A DNA stretch of 64,000 nt, taken from assembly GCA_964058845.1 (NCBI GenBank), contig CAXKVR010000941.1, forward strand, positions 62,001-126,000. The letters run 5' to 3'. This DNA is from Carex sylvatica (Eukaryota; Streptophyta; Magnoliopsida; Poales; Cyperaceae). The first letter of the stretch is position 1. Each line of letters starts with the position of its first letter. Below the pieces are notes generated by a model. The model did no database searches and was not told the origin of the DNA. It saw only the letters and a program-made list of their open reading frames with translations. Shown one piece after another: positions 11,642-22,920 of the stretch. A program made the translations under genes and the position numbers.

Positions 11642-11893
11642 GCTTCTAGAATATCCGGTACTCTTTCTCTCTCATCATTATACATCATTTTATTTATTTG
11701 TTTGTTCTCTTGCAATGGGAACTGTGAATGGTTTCAGTTTCACTCTTATGGTAATGTAGTGGTACTTCAATGTGTGCATTTCTGATAAATTATTTACATG
11801 TATATTTGTCTTTAGAAGCTGGTTACATATATGTGAATTCTTTAGGTACATATCTGCAAATTTGTCTATTTAGAATTTTAAGCAATCTTAAAT

Positions 11894-12310
11894 GAGGAGG
11901 GTTCAAATGCCTCTATTTTTTGTGCCTCTACCATGCCTCCATTTTTAAAATCTTTAATAACTCAAAATTTAAAACTTAAAAGTCAAAATAAAACCGTTAG
12001 ATGTGATCTATGTTATTTTCTCTATGAGCTTATAAATAATTATCACATTTTAATTTTTCTTTTATGTGAATCAATAGGTTCAAAAATCAACGTCTAGAAA
12101 TCATCCACATTAGTGCGCTTTTTACAAGCTCTTGATGGCAATCAAAATAAAATTGAAATGTCATAATTTTTTACACGTGCATAGATAAAATGATGTAGAT
12201 CATATCAAATGGTTTTATTTTGACTTTTAAGTTTTAAATTTTGAATTATTAAAGTTTTTAAAAATGGAGGCATGATAACGCACAAAAATGGAGGCATTTG
12301 AACCCTCCTC
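11894..12310. mobile_element. Mutator-type MITE with 9-bp target duplication
   Basis: Perfect terminal inverted repeats GAGGAGGGTTCAAATGCCTC bound a 417-bp non-coding element. The 9-bp direct repeat ATCTTAAAT sits at 11885-11893 and 12311-12319, the size expected for Mutator-like insertion. Inner sequence is also largely inverted. A diverged relative is at about 55029-55430. Confidence 0.88.
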
Positions 12311-12679
12311 ATCTTAAATTGCTTTACTCCAGCTATAGTTAGTGGGATTATTGTAACAGCTGGTTTTTCCAGTACTGGTGGCCTTATGTACTCAGTTTTT
12401 GGTTGAACAAATTCATCAATATGAAAATGAGAGTTAAGCAGAAAAACCCAATGTTTTGGTTAAATTTTTGATTGATTTCCTTATACTGAATACATAATGA
12501 AGCACCAGAAGAGATAACCCCAAGGGAGAATTTCTTGGATTGGAACAAAAATAGCTTCTATCTTTTATATTTAGATATTTTTTTCAATTTATTAATTCAC
12601 ACCTGTGGTGCTGTTATTTTTTTTTACTTTTCAATTTTCTATGTTCTTAATTTCTTAAAATCAATTGAAAATTCTCTTA

Positions 12680-12911
12680 GGGTGTGTTTGGATGAGGCAA
12701 AGAATAGTGCTAACCCGGGTTAGCTACTATTTCGAATTACTATTTTACATTTGGATGTGTTTGGATTAGCAAAAATGGACTATTCTTTGTTTGTCTTTTG
12801 TGGGTTAGCATGCTATTATACTAACTTAACTAAAACTTGAGTTAGCTCACTATTTCAAATTTGGATTAGCTCACTATTCTCACTAACCCAAGTCTTCATC
12901 CAAACTTACCA
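12680..12911. mobile_element. Tourist-like (PIF/Harbinger) MITE
   Basis: The ends GGGTGTGTTTGGATGA and (inverted) TGGTAAGTTTGGATGA bound 232 bp, flanked by TTA at 12677-12679 and 12912-12914. A TTA duplication is diagnostic of PIF/Harbinger. Inner TTAGCTCACTATT-like strings repeat. Confidence 0.85.
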
Positions 12912-13221
12912 TTAATGCAGAGAACTTCATCACTAACCTTCAGATTTGTTCAGCCTAGTGTTAAACCATATATTTTGGATATATGTACAAGTTTATTATA
13001 TTAATGTGATTGTAATACTTTATGGTTTTTGCTACAATGTATGCTTGATAACATTATGTTGATTAATGCTTATTTAATTTGAAATGTAAATTATTAATGC
13101 CATTGGGTTGGTACCAAATCGGTATAGGTACCAAATTGGTACGGGGTGAATTATAGAATTGGGCCTGAATTTTTTTTTCCTGGAATGATAATTTTTTGCA
13201 TCGGAATATCTATACAAATAT

Positions 13222-13760
13222 GGGGTAATACATTCCATGCAAAAGGTCCAGACGATATCCTTGCAAATAACCTGTGGGACCCACCTTTACCCATGCAACT
13301 AATAGGTTAATTACTCATGCAACTAACCATGTGGGACCCACGTTATTTACCTATACAACTACTCACTCCTCTATCGTTGCAAATAATTCATGGGACCCAC
13401 ACATTTTACCCATGTAACTACTCAATCCTCTATCGTTGCAAATACTCCATGGGACCCACACACTTTACCTATGCAACTACTAACTCCTCTATCGTTGCTA
13501 ATACTCCATGCTCTATCATTGCAAATACTTCCTGCATCATATTTGTTGCATGAGTATTTTTTGTATGGGCACATCGTTGCAATAAGTATTCCAGAAGTTA
13601 TTGCATGAGTAACCCATGCAACAAGTCAGAAATTGAGTAGTTGCAACAGGGGTTGTTGCAACAGTAGTTTTTGTATGGGTAACCCATGCAACTGACATTT
13701 TTGGGGTTGTTGCATGGGTAAGCCTATGCAACAAGCCAAATTTTACCCATGCAAAAAACC
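13222..13760. repeat. Subterminal CCATGCAAC repeat cluster, right end of CACTA 1
   Basis: Many copies of ACCCATGCAAC and of CTCCTCTATCGTTGCAAATA-like units. The latter form a roughly 60-bp tandem (13366-13530) also present at the right end of CACTA 2 (53610-53720). Confidence 0.8.
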
Positions 13761-13775
13761 AGAACTCTATTAGTG

Positions 13776-14381
13776 CACAAATCGATAAGAGAGCTATTAG
13801 GGTATTTCTGATCCCAGTCAATGGTAGTGAGATATCTATCTAGAAGAGCAAAATTAACCCCGTTGGACCATGTATATTTTCTAGTATGAAGTTTATGTTC
13901 TACTAAAGCATGCCTATTTATAAACTGATTGAACATCTTACTAATTTTAATATCAAAGTTTTTTCCAAATTTTTCTGACGGATTCCTAATCACCCAAGCA
14001 TAGGTATGTCCCTGCCTAACTTGATCTAATTCGGCCCAGAATTCTTTTTTCATCCCTCTAATTGTTGGGCCATACACTATCGTAAATTGCCTTATTCAAT
14101 ATATGAATATCTAGACATAATTTGTGTTCACTATGAGAGATAATTTCTACTTTAGTATCATTGGCACCAAAAAGAATACCTCCAGATCTTCCTATAGATG
14201 GGAGATATAGCCAAATATCTAGTTTAGATGACAAAGACCTAAGTAATATAGGAGAAAATTGTTCCTTTTTAGTTTCCTGGACCGCTAAGATGTCAACCTG
14301 ATGTTTATTGATATAGTCTAGCAAAGCCTGTCTTTTCCTACTCGAATTCATACCTCTAATATTCCAATTTAAAATATTCAT
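13776..14381 (-). pseudogene. L1 ORF2 endonuclease (APE-type) fragment
   Basis: Starts with MNILNWNIRGMNSSRKRQAL, the usual N-terminus of plant L1 ORF2, and includes DILAVQETKK (catalytic Glu) and GRSGGILFGAND; after a frame change, YTWSNG and LLDRYLTTIDW follow. It ends at SSLIDL exactly at the CACTA 1 border; CPLLLQLNTHSN resumes on the other side at 6719. One frameshift near 14060 separates the two parts. The enzyme nicks target DNA to prime LINE reverse transcription; this copy is dead. Confidence 0.9.
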
Positions 14382-15783
14382 AATAAAACCAATCGAGCTC
14401 TACTACTGTTTTGGGTATTCTTATCTAAAAATTGAGCATTGTTAGTCACATGTGTTATTTGTAAACATAAAGGATTAGTGGTATCTCTATTTTGCAATTC
14501 TAGATTTTTGAGGAGTTTAGTAAATTGAGCTCTCTCCAGTTGCTGGATAGCTGAAATGATTACCAATTTATCATGGTCAGAGGACCCAAGTGTGGTTTGG
14601 TAAACTCTAAACAATTGATCAATCTGTGTTATTGTTAATCTACTATAAGGAAAACTTTTGAGTAAGCTATTACCTGCTGGTTGAGAAGAACCATAGGCCT
14701 TTCTTTTTTTAGCTCTTTGCATGATGGGAGTTTGAGTATGCTGGATAGTTATTCTCACACTTCTCATATGAGCTGATTTGTTGTACCTCCATTCATTTGG
14801 AAAAGGGATATGTTCTTCTGGTGGATATTCTGTGGAGGTATCAGAGAGTTCAATGATTTCAAGAGTATGAGGAATGGGAGGAAGGGAACATGAGGAGGCA
14901 CACTGCTTTTTAACAGTTGACCTGGATATGTTCCTGTTGGTAGAGGGAGTATTTGGGGAAGCCCTTCTGTGAGATCGAGGACTTGGTTGTTGCTGGTTGG
15001 GGATAGAGGAAGAAAACCTCACTTTTTTGCCTTTTGACTTTACATGCTACTGCCTTTGCTGCTTCACTTTTTTACCAGATTTCTTTATTAGAGATTGCAG
15101 CTTTCTAGCACTTTGCATCAAGGGAAGGTCATCTAGTACATTCTCAATAATATCTCTAATGGGAATACTATCATCACTAAGATCATTGACATGGTCAGCC
15201 GGTACAACAGGGGTGACGGGAGGGATAACATGATCCTCAGGGAGGTGGGCACATTCCGAATCAGACTCCATAGATTGATCAGTATTTGGGTTATTGATCG
15301 GGAAAGGTGGTTTAGTGCCAAAAGTAGACCCTGTCCCAAAACCCATGTCCATGTTATGAATGACATTCAAGGCTTTTTGAAAAGACTCTTCATCCAATTC
15401 ATCATCAGTATCAAAGTCATAGCCGTGCTTTTGGTTCTCTTGTGTACAAGAGGGGAGTGGATCATTTCCTTTAGGATCAAGAGGAGGTGATACCCCTAGA
15501 ACAGGTCTGTTGCGAGAAGAAGGTTCTGAAATAACAATACCACCCTGTCTGGGCAAAGGAGACAGAGGTACTCTGTTATTGTCCGAGGGAGGCTGTTGTG
15601 GTCTAGATGATAGAAGATTAGAGATGGCACCTTCTGGTACATTTGGCCTATTAGGATTAGGAACTCTATCATTTGAAGAGATAAGGGTTGGATCAGGATC
15701 TGGTGTAGGCATAGGTTTAACTCCAAAACTGGTCCAGTTAGGGTATGTTCTGCCCTGAATTCTTCCTCGTCATGTATTGACAT
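14378..15783 (-). pseudogene. L1 ORF1 C-terminal, proline/acid-rich region, broken
   Basis: Two open stretches, 15712-15047 (221 codons; many Pro, Ser, Asp; SPLPRQGGIVI, DTDDELDEESFQKALNVI) and 15022-14378 (214 codons; basic to polar; RAKKRKAYGSSQPAGNSLLK, TITQIDQLFRVYQTTL), lie between the zinc-knuckle region and the endonuclease. Position and composition fit the variable C-terminal part of plant L1 ORF1 proteins. No catalytic motif. The break between them at about 15030 looks like a frameshift or stop. Confidence 0.7.
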
Positions 15784-15855
15784 TTTCAGTCATCTCTGTC
15801 TCAATTTCAAAGTCAATATCATGAGAAGCTACAAAACTAGATAGATTACAATGGG

Positions 15856-16931
15856 TCATTTATGCTGTTTTGTCAGGGTGGAGATATCACATATCCCAAT
15901 GCAAGCCTGAGCAAAGCGATAGTCATACCGATTGCGGGTTCCCAGGTCTAGTTCAAGAACAATCGCTCCATAAGGGCTCAAAATGCAGTTAAATTCTTCC
16001 CAGTAGATAAATCCATAGGAAAACCATGAATACGAATCCATGCAAAGATTAAATGCTTACCCGCGTTGAATGCCGGGTCCCATCTCAGTATGAGAAATTG
16101 AACTTCTTCCATTTGGAGCCACCTTCTGCGAGTCGCCGCCATGAGCCATTCTTTAGATAGAGCTTGGATAACATAGACATATTTGTTATATACTGCAACT
16201 CTCCAAAGGAAGGGAGGAAACGAGTATCTGAGAACCCGTTCCACCTTCTTCGGCCCCCAAGCGGCAATATCATCAAGTATGAAGCTCAGTTGGAGTTCCC
16301 GGTTGATTGCTTCCAGCTCTGGGGTTGAATTGAACATCAGAACAGGGGGATAAATCTGACGAGGCGGCAAAGGCTCAGTCGGTGCGGGTATTGCAGGGGG
16401 TGTTGTGTTTCTAGGAGGATCTAGTCACGCATGTTGTTGAACCGGTCGATCCGGCGGTGTTTGCACAATAGAAAGGTGAGCATTGTGCAAAATAGGAGCT
16501 GCTGGCCCTTGAAAAGGCCGATCCGGCAGAGCTTGTCCGGCATAGGAAAGCAAAACTGGTTGAGATGGCGGATACGGTCTGGATGCGCGATTTCCAGTGT
16601 GCTAGTATGTTAGAGACCTGGAGGTGCCTCAGCGATTAGGATAAGGCGCCATTTTTTCTTCAGAAGAGTAATCGCCACTTTGAAGTAAGAAGGAAGGAGA
16701 TGAAGAGTGAAATGACACTTTTGAAAGACAATTAAAGCTTTTATGCCCTGTCTTGTTACATATAAAATAAACCAAGGCGTTTCTACAATGCAAAGCTTTG
16801 TGACCTTGCTCTTCGCATTTCAAACAAATCAGATGCGCTGGCGTCGATTTGCTCAAAATTTGTGAAGCACGTGTCTTGATCGAGGTAGATCTCATCTCTT
16901 TCACCTGCTCAGTTGGCGTGGCTGCCATCGT
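15856..16931 (-). pseudogene. L1 ORF1 (gag-like: zinc knuckles and DUF4283), broken
   Basis: The N-terminus starts MAATPTEQVKEMRSTS at 16928, followed by two CCHC knuckles (CLKCEEQGHKALHC and a degenerate FICNKTGHKSFNC). After a broken stretch (16620-16380), 16370-15978 encodes a DUF4283-type domain (LSFILDDIAAWGPKKVERVL, FAWIRIHGFPMDLSTGKNL). Stops and frameshifts interrupt it. ORF1 proteins bind the LINE RNA. This is the 5' end of the L1 split by CACTA 1. Confidence 0.85.
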
Positions 16932-17136
16932 GGCTTAGAAAGCAAGGATTCTTTATAATATGGGCCTTGTGACTCGAGGCCTAACGCCATTAGAGATCGA
17001 AACTGTGCTCGAGTACAATCCATATAGCGGGCTTTATAAAACAACATCTCTATTTTCCGATCTTTCTCTTTTTATTTTCTCTTTTTATTTTTTGATTTTT
17101 TCTACTCTTTTTTGTTTTTTCAAAATCACCAAAAAA

Positions 17137-17369
17137 TCGTCATTTGTGACATATACTGATCTTATATACGGGTTCTGCAAGAAAGGTGAAATTGAGAAGG
17201 CACCAGATTTTCTATGTGAAATGATGTCTAAAGGGCATGAGCCTCATGTCGTGACATATAAAACTCTTTTAGATGGGCTGTGCAAGAATAGTGAAATTGA
17301 TAAGACAATGAATTTTCTACACGACATGAAATTTAAAGGGCTTGAGCCTAATGTCATGACCTATTGCAC
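17137..17369 (+). pseudogene. PPR (P-class) gene fragment, 5' part
   Basis: Encodes VTYTDLIYGFCKKGEIEKA, FLCEMMSKGHEPHVVTYKTL, LDGLCKNSEIDKTMNFLHDM and KGLEPNVMTYCT, i.e. two 35-residue pentatricopeptide repeats with the usual VTYxxLIxGxCKxGxIxxA pattern. PPR proteins bind organellar RNA. The upstream gene is gone (L1 lies there) and the reading stops at a 2.4-kb insertion at 17370; it resumes at 19772. Confidence 0.85.
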
Positions 17370-17551
17370 CCGAAATTTTTATTTTTACTCAATTAAAAAA
17401 TTATTTTAATAATAATAACCAAAGTTTAAAAATAACTTTAAAAATACTCAAGCCGTGGAATTTCAATTCCAAACCGTGAAAAAATTCCACGGTTCCAACA
17501 TTTTTTTTTTTTTACAAAACATAAATTTGTATTTATTTTTTATTTTTTTAT

Positions 17552-18171
17552 GAAAATATTAGAAATGTTGGATATATTTCTTTGAAAATAAATGAAATAC
17601 AATACAATTTGATTTATTAGAAAGACTGTAACAAATCACCCGATCAATATTTTTCAGGCCGGATTTTTCGCAGCTATAAGAAAAATTAATATATTTCATT
17701 ATGTGTTATTGTAAAAAAATAAAAATGCATGGATTATGAGTTATTGATCCCGGTTCAAAAATCACTTCTAAGTAATATAGAAATTATTATGATCCTTCTA
17801 GTACATTTAATTTATAAAAAGTTGTATCTATTTTGATAATTTTTTTTGAATAACAATCATTAAATAACTTAAAGTTTTTATTTTTTTTAAAATAGATACA
17901 ACTTTTTTATAAATTAAATGTACTAGAAGGATCATAATAATTTCTATATTACCTAGAAGTGACTTTTGAACCGGGATCAATAACTCAGAATCCAAGCATT
18001 TTTATTTTTTTACAATAATACATAATGAAATATATTAATTTTTCTTACAGCCGTGAAAAATATGGCTTGAAAAATATTGATCGGGTTATTTGTTACAGTC
18101 TTTCTAATAAATCAAATTGTATTGTATTCCATCTATTTTCAAAGAAATATTCAACATTTCTAATATTTCAA
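17552..18171. repeat. Palindrome copy 1 (arms ~280 bp, loop ~60 bp)
   Basis: The left arm from GAAAATATTAGAAATGTTGG is repeated inverted up to CAACATTTCTAATATTTC. The loop is at about 17834-17892. Confidence 0.9.
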
Positions 18172-18290
18172 TACAAAAAATTAAAAAATAAATAAATAAA
18201 TTTGTTTTGTTAAAAAAAAAAAAATCAAAACCGGTTACCAGTTTCATCCGTTTTTTTTATACAAAACAGAAATTTGTATTTTTTTTTAAT

Positions 18291-18910
18291 GAAAATATTA
18301 GAAATGTTGGATATATTTCTTTGAAAATAGATGGAATAAATACAATTTGATTTATTAGAAAGACTGTAACAAATAACCCGATCAATATTTTTCAGGCCGA
18401 ATTTTTCGCGGCTGTAAGAAAAATTAATATATTTCATTATTTGTTATTGTAAAAAAATAAAAATGCATGGATTATGAGTTATTGATCCCGGTTCAAAAAT
18501 CACTTCTAAGTAATATAGAAATTTTTATGATCCTTCTAGTACATTTAATTTATAAAAAGTTGTATCTATTTTGAGAATTTTTTTTTAATAACAATCATTA
18601 AATAACTTAAAATTTTTATTTTTTTTAAAATAGATACAACTTTTTTATAAATTAAATGTACTAGAAGGATCACAATAATTTCTATATTACCTAGAAGTGA
18701 CTTTTGAACCGGGATCAATAACTCAGAATCCATGCATTTTTATTTTCTTACAATAATACATAATGAAATATATTAATTTTTCTTATAGCCGTGAAAAATC
18801 TGGCTTGAAAAATATTGATCGGGTTATTTGTTACAGTCTTTCTAATAAATCAAATTGTATTGTATTCCATCTATTTTCAAAGAAATATTCAACATTTCTA
18901 ATATTTCAAT
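18291..18910. repeat. Palindrome copy 2, same orientation as copy 1
   Basis: Nearly identical to copy 1 in arms and loop (loop about 18573-18630). The 110-bp spacer includes AACCGGTTACC and an A-rich run. Confidence 0.9.
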
Positions 18911-19030
18911 ACAAAAAATTAAAAAATAAATAAATAAATTTGTTTTGTTAAAAAAAAAAAAAAAATCAAAACCGGTTACCGGTTTCATCCGTTTTTTTTA
19001 TACAAAACAGAAATTTGTATTTTTTTTTAT

Positions 19031-19626
19031 GAAAATATTAGAAATGTTGGATATATTTCTTTGAAAATAGATGGAATAAATACAATTTGATTTATTAGAA
19101 AGACTGTAATAAATAACCCGATCAATATTTTTCAGGCCGGATTTTTCGCGGCTGTAAGAAAAATTAATATATTTCATTATTTGTTATTGTAAAAAAAAAA
19201 TGCTTGGATTCTGAGTTATTGATCCCGGTTTAAAAGTCACTTCTAAGTAATATATAAATTATTGTGATCCTTCTAGTACATTTAATTTATAAAAAGTTGT
19301 ATCTATTTAAAAAAAATAAAAACTTTAAGTTTTTTAATGATTGTTATTCAAAAAGAATTCTCAAAATAGATACAACTTTTTATAAATTAAATGTACTAGA
19401 AGGATCACAATAATTTTTATATTACCTAGAAGTGACTTTTGAATCCGGATCAATAACTCAGAATCCATGCATTTTTATTTTTTTACAATAACACATAATG
19501 AAATATATTAATTTTTCTTACAGCTGCGAAAAATCCGACCTGAAAAATATTGATTGGATTATTTGTTACAGTCTTTCTAATAAATCAAATTGTATTTATT
19601 CTATCTATTTTCAAAGAAATATATCC
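19031..19626. repeat. Palindrome copy 3, loop inverted
   Basis: Arms match copies 1 and 2, but the loop (about 19308-19363) is the reverse complement of theirs: TAAAAACTTTAAGTT here against AACTTAAAGTTTTTA there. Confidence 0.9.
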
Positions 19627-19771
19627 AAATTTATGTTTTGTAAAAAAAAAATGTTGGAACCGTGGAATTTTTTCACGACTTGGGTATTTTTAAAATTATT
19701 TTTAAACCTTGGTTATTATTATTAAAATAATTTTTTAATTGAGTAAAAATAAAAATGTCAGCTTATTGCAC

Positions 19772-19818
19772 TCTTATAGATGAAATATGCAAGAACAGTC
19801 AAATTGATAAACCTTGAG
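19772..19818 (+). pseudogene. PPR gene fragment, 3' part
   Basis: In frame with the 5' fragment once the foldback insert is removed: LIDEICKNSQIDKP, then a stop. It is the start of a third PPR motif. Confidence 0.75.
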
Positions 19819-19950
19819 TTTTATACATGACAATGTAGAATGCAAATATATATAATTTTCTTTTAAATACCTTGGCCTCATTTGAAAATTTTGATAAATT
19901 AGGCTAGTGGGACCCACAACTTTTCCCCATTCCTCTTCCTTTACCGTGAG

Positions 19951-19988
<38 letters not shown>

Positions 19989-21110
19989 GCGAATCGAGTT
20001 TTCATCTCACTTTGCAACGCAATCTGAAAATTGTTTTTCTCTTGTCGCTAACAAATTGATGGACTGGCTTGTGCTCTCTTCTCTTTTCCTCTCGGTTGGG
20101 TACAACACTTGGTATCATCCCTCCCTCTCTTTCTCGTTTCTGATTATTTTCTCTTTCGTTTTAAGGTTGGGTAACTTGTGACGGACCAAGCAAGCTTGGT
20201 ATATATTACGGTGAAGAAGGGGTATAAAAGCTTACTTCAAAGTTAAATTGATGAACTTTTGTATTTTGTTTTCTTTCCCTTTTCCGAACTTGATACCGAC
20301 CTTGAATAGCACTGTACTATTGTTTCTTCACGTGCTTGCTGGTTATGATTCTCATGTGAGATCATGGATGAAGTTCTGACCCTGGTACTGATCGGTACCA
20401 TTAGGTATTACCCACTGGTTTGGTCTCTAGCGATTGAGTCATAAAAACATATAGAAATAAGGGTGAATATGCTAAATATTGGTGGTTTGGTAAAATTCCT
20501 TTTTCAGAGGGGTTAAATTGAAAAATGAAGAAGATAAAATTCGGATGGAAATTTAGAATGGAGATGGAAATTAGATGGTAGGCTTTTGGGCTTGGTTCAT
20601 AAATTGAATTGGAAACTTAATGTGAAATTTAAATTGGGCTTTTCGGCCTAGTGAAAATAAATGAATTTAAAGGAAATAAATTGAACTTGAACTGTTGGAC
20701 CAGATTCGAATATGGACGAACTGAAACCAAATTGAAATAAAGAGATTAACAAAATGAATTAAATAATTAATTAAGAGATGTCATTATTTGAAATGGATAT
20801 CATTATTAATTAAAAATGAGTTGGGTCGGTTATAAAAATATCTTATTATAATTAGATATCTATACTATATATTTAATTTTGGGCGGAGAGTTTATTGCTC
20901 CTTCTCGGAAGGGTCTCACTGTCAGAGCGCTCTTTCTCCTCTCTCAAAACTACTCTCGGACGCCTCTCTGAAAATTTCGAAACTTTCTCCTCTTTCTTCT
21001 CCGTAAACTTCGACTAATTAAGAAAATCCATCCAATCCACCTCTATTCATCTTCTCTTCTATTTTCAGTTCAGTGCTTCTGGCGGCGATCAAATCCATCA
21101 ACCAATATAT
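19819..21110. other. Intergenic, with CT microsatellite and CT-rich leader-like DNA
   Basis: A (CT)n run at 19958-19986, then CT-rich DNA to 20160 resembling a plant promoter or 5' leader without a following coding frame. 20450-20880 is AT-rich. 20880-21060 is again pyrimidine-rich and leads into the gene remnant at 21123. Confidence 0.5.
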
Positions 21111-21122
21111 AAATGAATTGAA

Positions 21123-22920
21123 TCGATGGCGGAGACATCTGCTGTTGCACCATGCTTGCCGCCTCCGCCTCCGCCTCCAACCGCTCTACTGTTCAAAGAG
21201 TCTCTATTAGAGTGGCCATGAGCAGTGAGAGCTCAATATTGTGTTAATCAATCAATCCATCCATCCATCCAAGACAACGCATCCACTCCCCACGACTACT
21301 CGAGGGCCAATAAGGAATTAAAGCAACTCGCCTCTTCTATCCAGCTCATCCAAAACTTACGAGCCAAAAAGGAGGTAAGCTGCTCATTTCATCTCCTCTA
21401 TAATTCATCTTCTCACATCTCTTCTTCTATAAAATTTCTATAATTATTGCATCCTAAAAATAGTAGGGTATTTTTCTATAAATTGCTGAAATAGTGTACA
21501 CTCTTCATGAAACACGCCATTGCTGAAATCATGCAACAAAATTAATTTTTATCGGGGTATTATTACATATTGTTTAAATTGTTACGTTCTGGCCTTTAGA
21601 TGAAGAGCTAGCTTATAAGCTGCATTACAAAAGGTTTTCTTCCAAGTTGCAATCTGTAACTATCTTTTTACTTCAGATTTAGTTAGTGTACTAAATAGCT
21701 GCGCTATATCTTTTTCGGACCCTAAAAGTTATGGCACTATGGGCGATATATAGCTAGCTATCGGCGCTATAGCTAGCTACTTAGTGCAATCGCTTATTTT
21801 TTTTAACCGTCCCGCTATACCGCTATAATTGCTATTTAAATCATTGAATTTAGTTCATAACTCAGGTTAATATTGTCAAATGTTTCATTGTTTTCATCTT
21901 TTTTGGTTTTTATGATCTATGTGACCTATATAACTCATTGTTCAATGAAATACGAGAAGAAATTCAACCATCGTCACTGGATGAGGAAGCATGCAAAAAT
22001 GTTTTAGTTAGTTTAATTGCGCAAAAAGTGTGCTTTGTTCCTGAGGTGGTTAGTTAGGTCCTATTTATTGTATTTTAATAGTAGTTGTAAGCAGGGGTTG
22101 TGTTTGGTGTTGCATTATTTGGTTATTCTTTATTAATGATCTGTATTAGTGCTACTAAGTACTGGTATAATGGTATTGTACCAATTCTGTATTGTTTCAG
22201 TCCTGTTTTGATTTTATTAGATGTTTAGTTTTATTAGGTCTTCACTACCAAAGTGACTGGGCTCGATCCAATTTGTTTTGAATTGCAAGGATCACCAATT
22301 TCAAATCTTTTTTGTGAAAAAAATAGAGTGTATCATCTAATCATAAATGTAATTATGTGTAATGTGTAGCCTTTTCTTCGGAACGATGATCGTTTGCTGT
22401 GCGGCTCCTTTGTAGAGAGCTGGAATTCATGGGGATCATGGATGGAGATGAAGGTATTCACATTTTATCTCCTCTCTTTTTGTTTGCCTTTTCACAAATA
22501 TCAACTTCTGCACCAATGTAAAATTAGTTATAAGTAATTAGTAAATTTTTTGAGGGTGCAATTTAATTTTGCATCATTATTTCAACCAACATTCTAATTA
22601 ATTACCAAATTAATTGAACTTTGTGGGCCTTAACCTAAGAAGGAGCCGGCTACTTGATCATATTTAGCAAAAATCCGTGTTCTCATAAATATTGGTATTG
22701 CAATCAAACTGTAGATTTGTTCTCCAGCTTTGCTTTGCACATTTTTTTTTCCTTTTCTTATCTTTTTGGCTATATTTGCTTATTATATGAGCAATAATAC
22801 ATTGTTGCTCCGGTAACGTCAGACTATGGATACACATGGCAGAAGCATGGTCAGATTACATCAAAGAGAAACCAGGAGGTGTCATCCAACTGGTTCCATA
22901 CCAGACCGAAAGTGATACTT
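21123..22920 (+). pseudogene. Unidentified plastid-type gene remnant with exon-like pieces
   Basis: Exon-like pieces: 21151-21237 (MLAASASASNRSTVQRVSIR, transit-peptide-like, then stop); about 21268-21374 (NKELKQLASSIQLIQNLRAK, donor GTAAGC); about 21940-22043 (FNEIREEIQPSSLDEEACKN, LIAQKVCFVPE, donor GTGGTT); about 22371-22453 (PFLRNDDRLLCGSFVESWNS, WGSWMEMK, donor GTATTC); about 22815-22915 (SDYGYTWQKHGQITSKRNQE). Codon-like order and splice sites suggest a real ancestral gene, but the pieces do not join in frame and the first has a stop. I do not recognise the family; a coiled coil followed by a Trp-rich segment could fit a plastid starch-binding-type protein, which is a guess. Confidence 0.4.

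Larger units (their letters stand above)
6720..13775. mobile_element. CACTA (En/Spm-type) transposon 1, non-autonomous, carrying host gene fragments
   Basis: The left end reads CACTACTAGAATCTGG and the right end, on the opposite strand, CACTAATAGAGTTCTGG; both run into TTTTTTGCATGGGTAAA. Dense CCATGCAAC subterminal repeats flank each end, the layout that transposase binds in this superfamily. The flanking triplets are GAC and CAC (one mismatch in the expected 3-bp duplication). The element is 7056 bp and lies within an L1 LINE whose two halves continue on either side. No transposase (TNP2/TNPD-like) reading was found. It carries exon fragments of RPB1, a TTL-type TPR protein and a possible SMN-like gene, a Mutator-type MITE and a Tourist MITE. 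A ~300-bp block at 7078-7420 is duplicated at 7490-7860. Confidence 0.88.
17370..19762. mobile_element. Foldback/Mutator-like element of three tandem long palindromes
   Basis: The 2393-bp insert in a PPR relic has long terminal inverted repeats (about 100 bp at 17375-17500 and 19660-19757, covering ATTTTTATTTTTACTCAATT and the ACCGTGGAATTTTTTCACG-like motif). It is flanked by 9-bp direct repeats CTATTGCAC (17361-17369) and TTATTGCAC (19763-19771), one mismatch. Removing the insert plus one repeat restores TYCTLIDEIC of the PPR. Its core is three head-to-tail copies of a roughly 600-bp palindrome. No transposase. The 9-bp duplication and long inverted ends point to a Mutator-derived foldback element. 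Confidence 0.85.

Noticed and set aside
22815..22915. WRKY domain suggested by YGYTWQKHGQ
   Set aside because: Lacks the WRKYGQK core and the zinc-binding Cys/His that should follow; resemblance is short.
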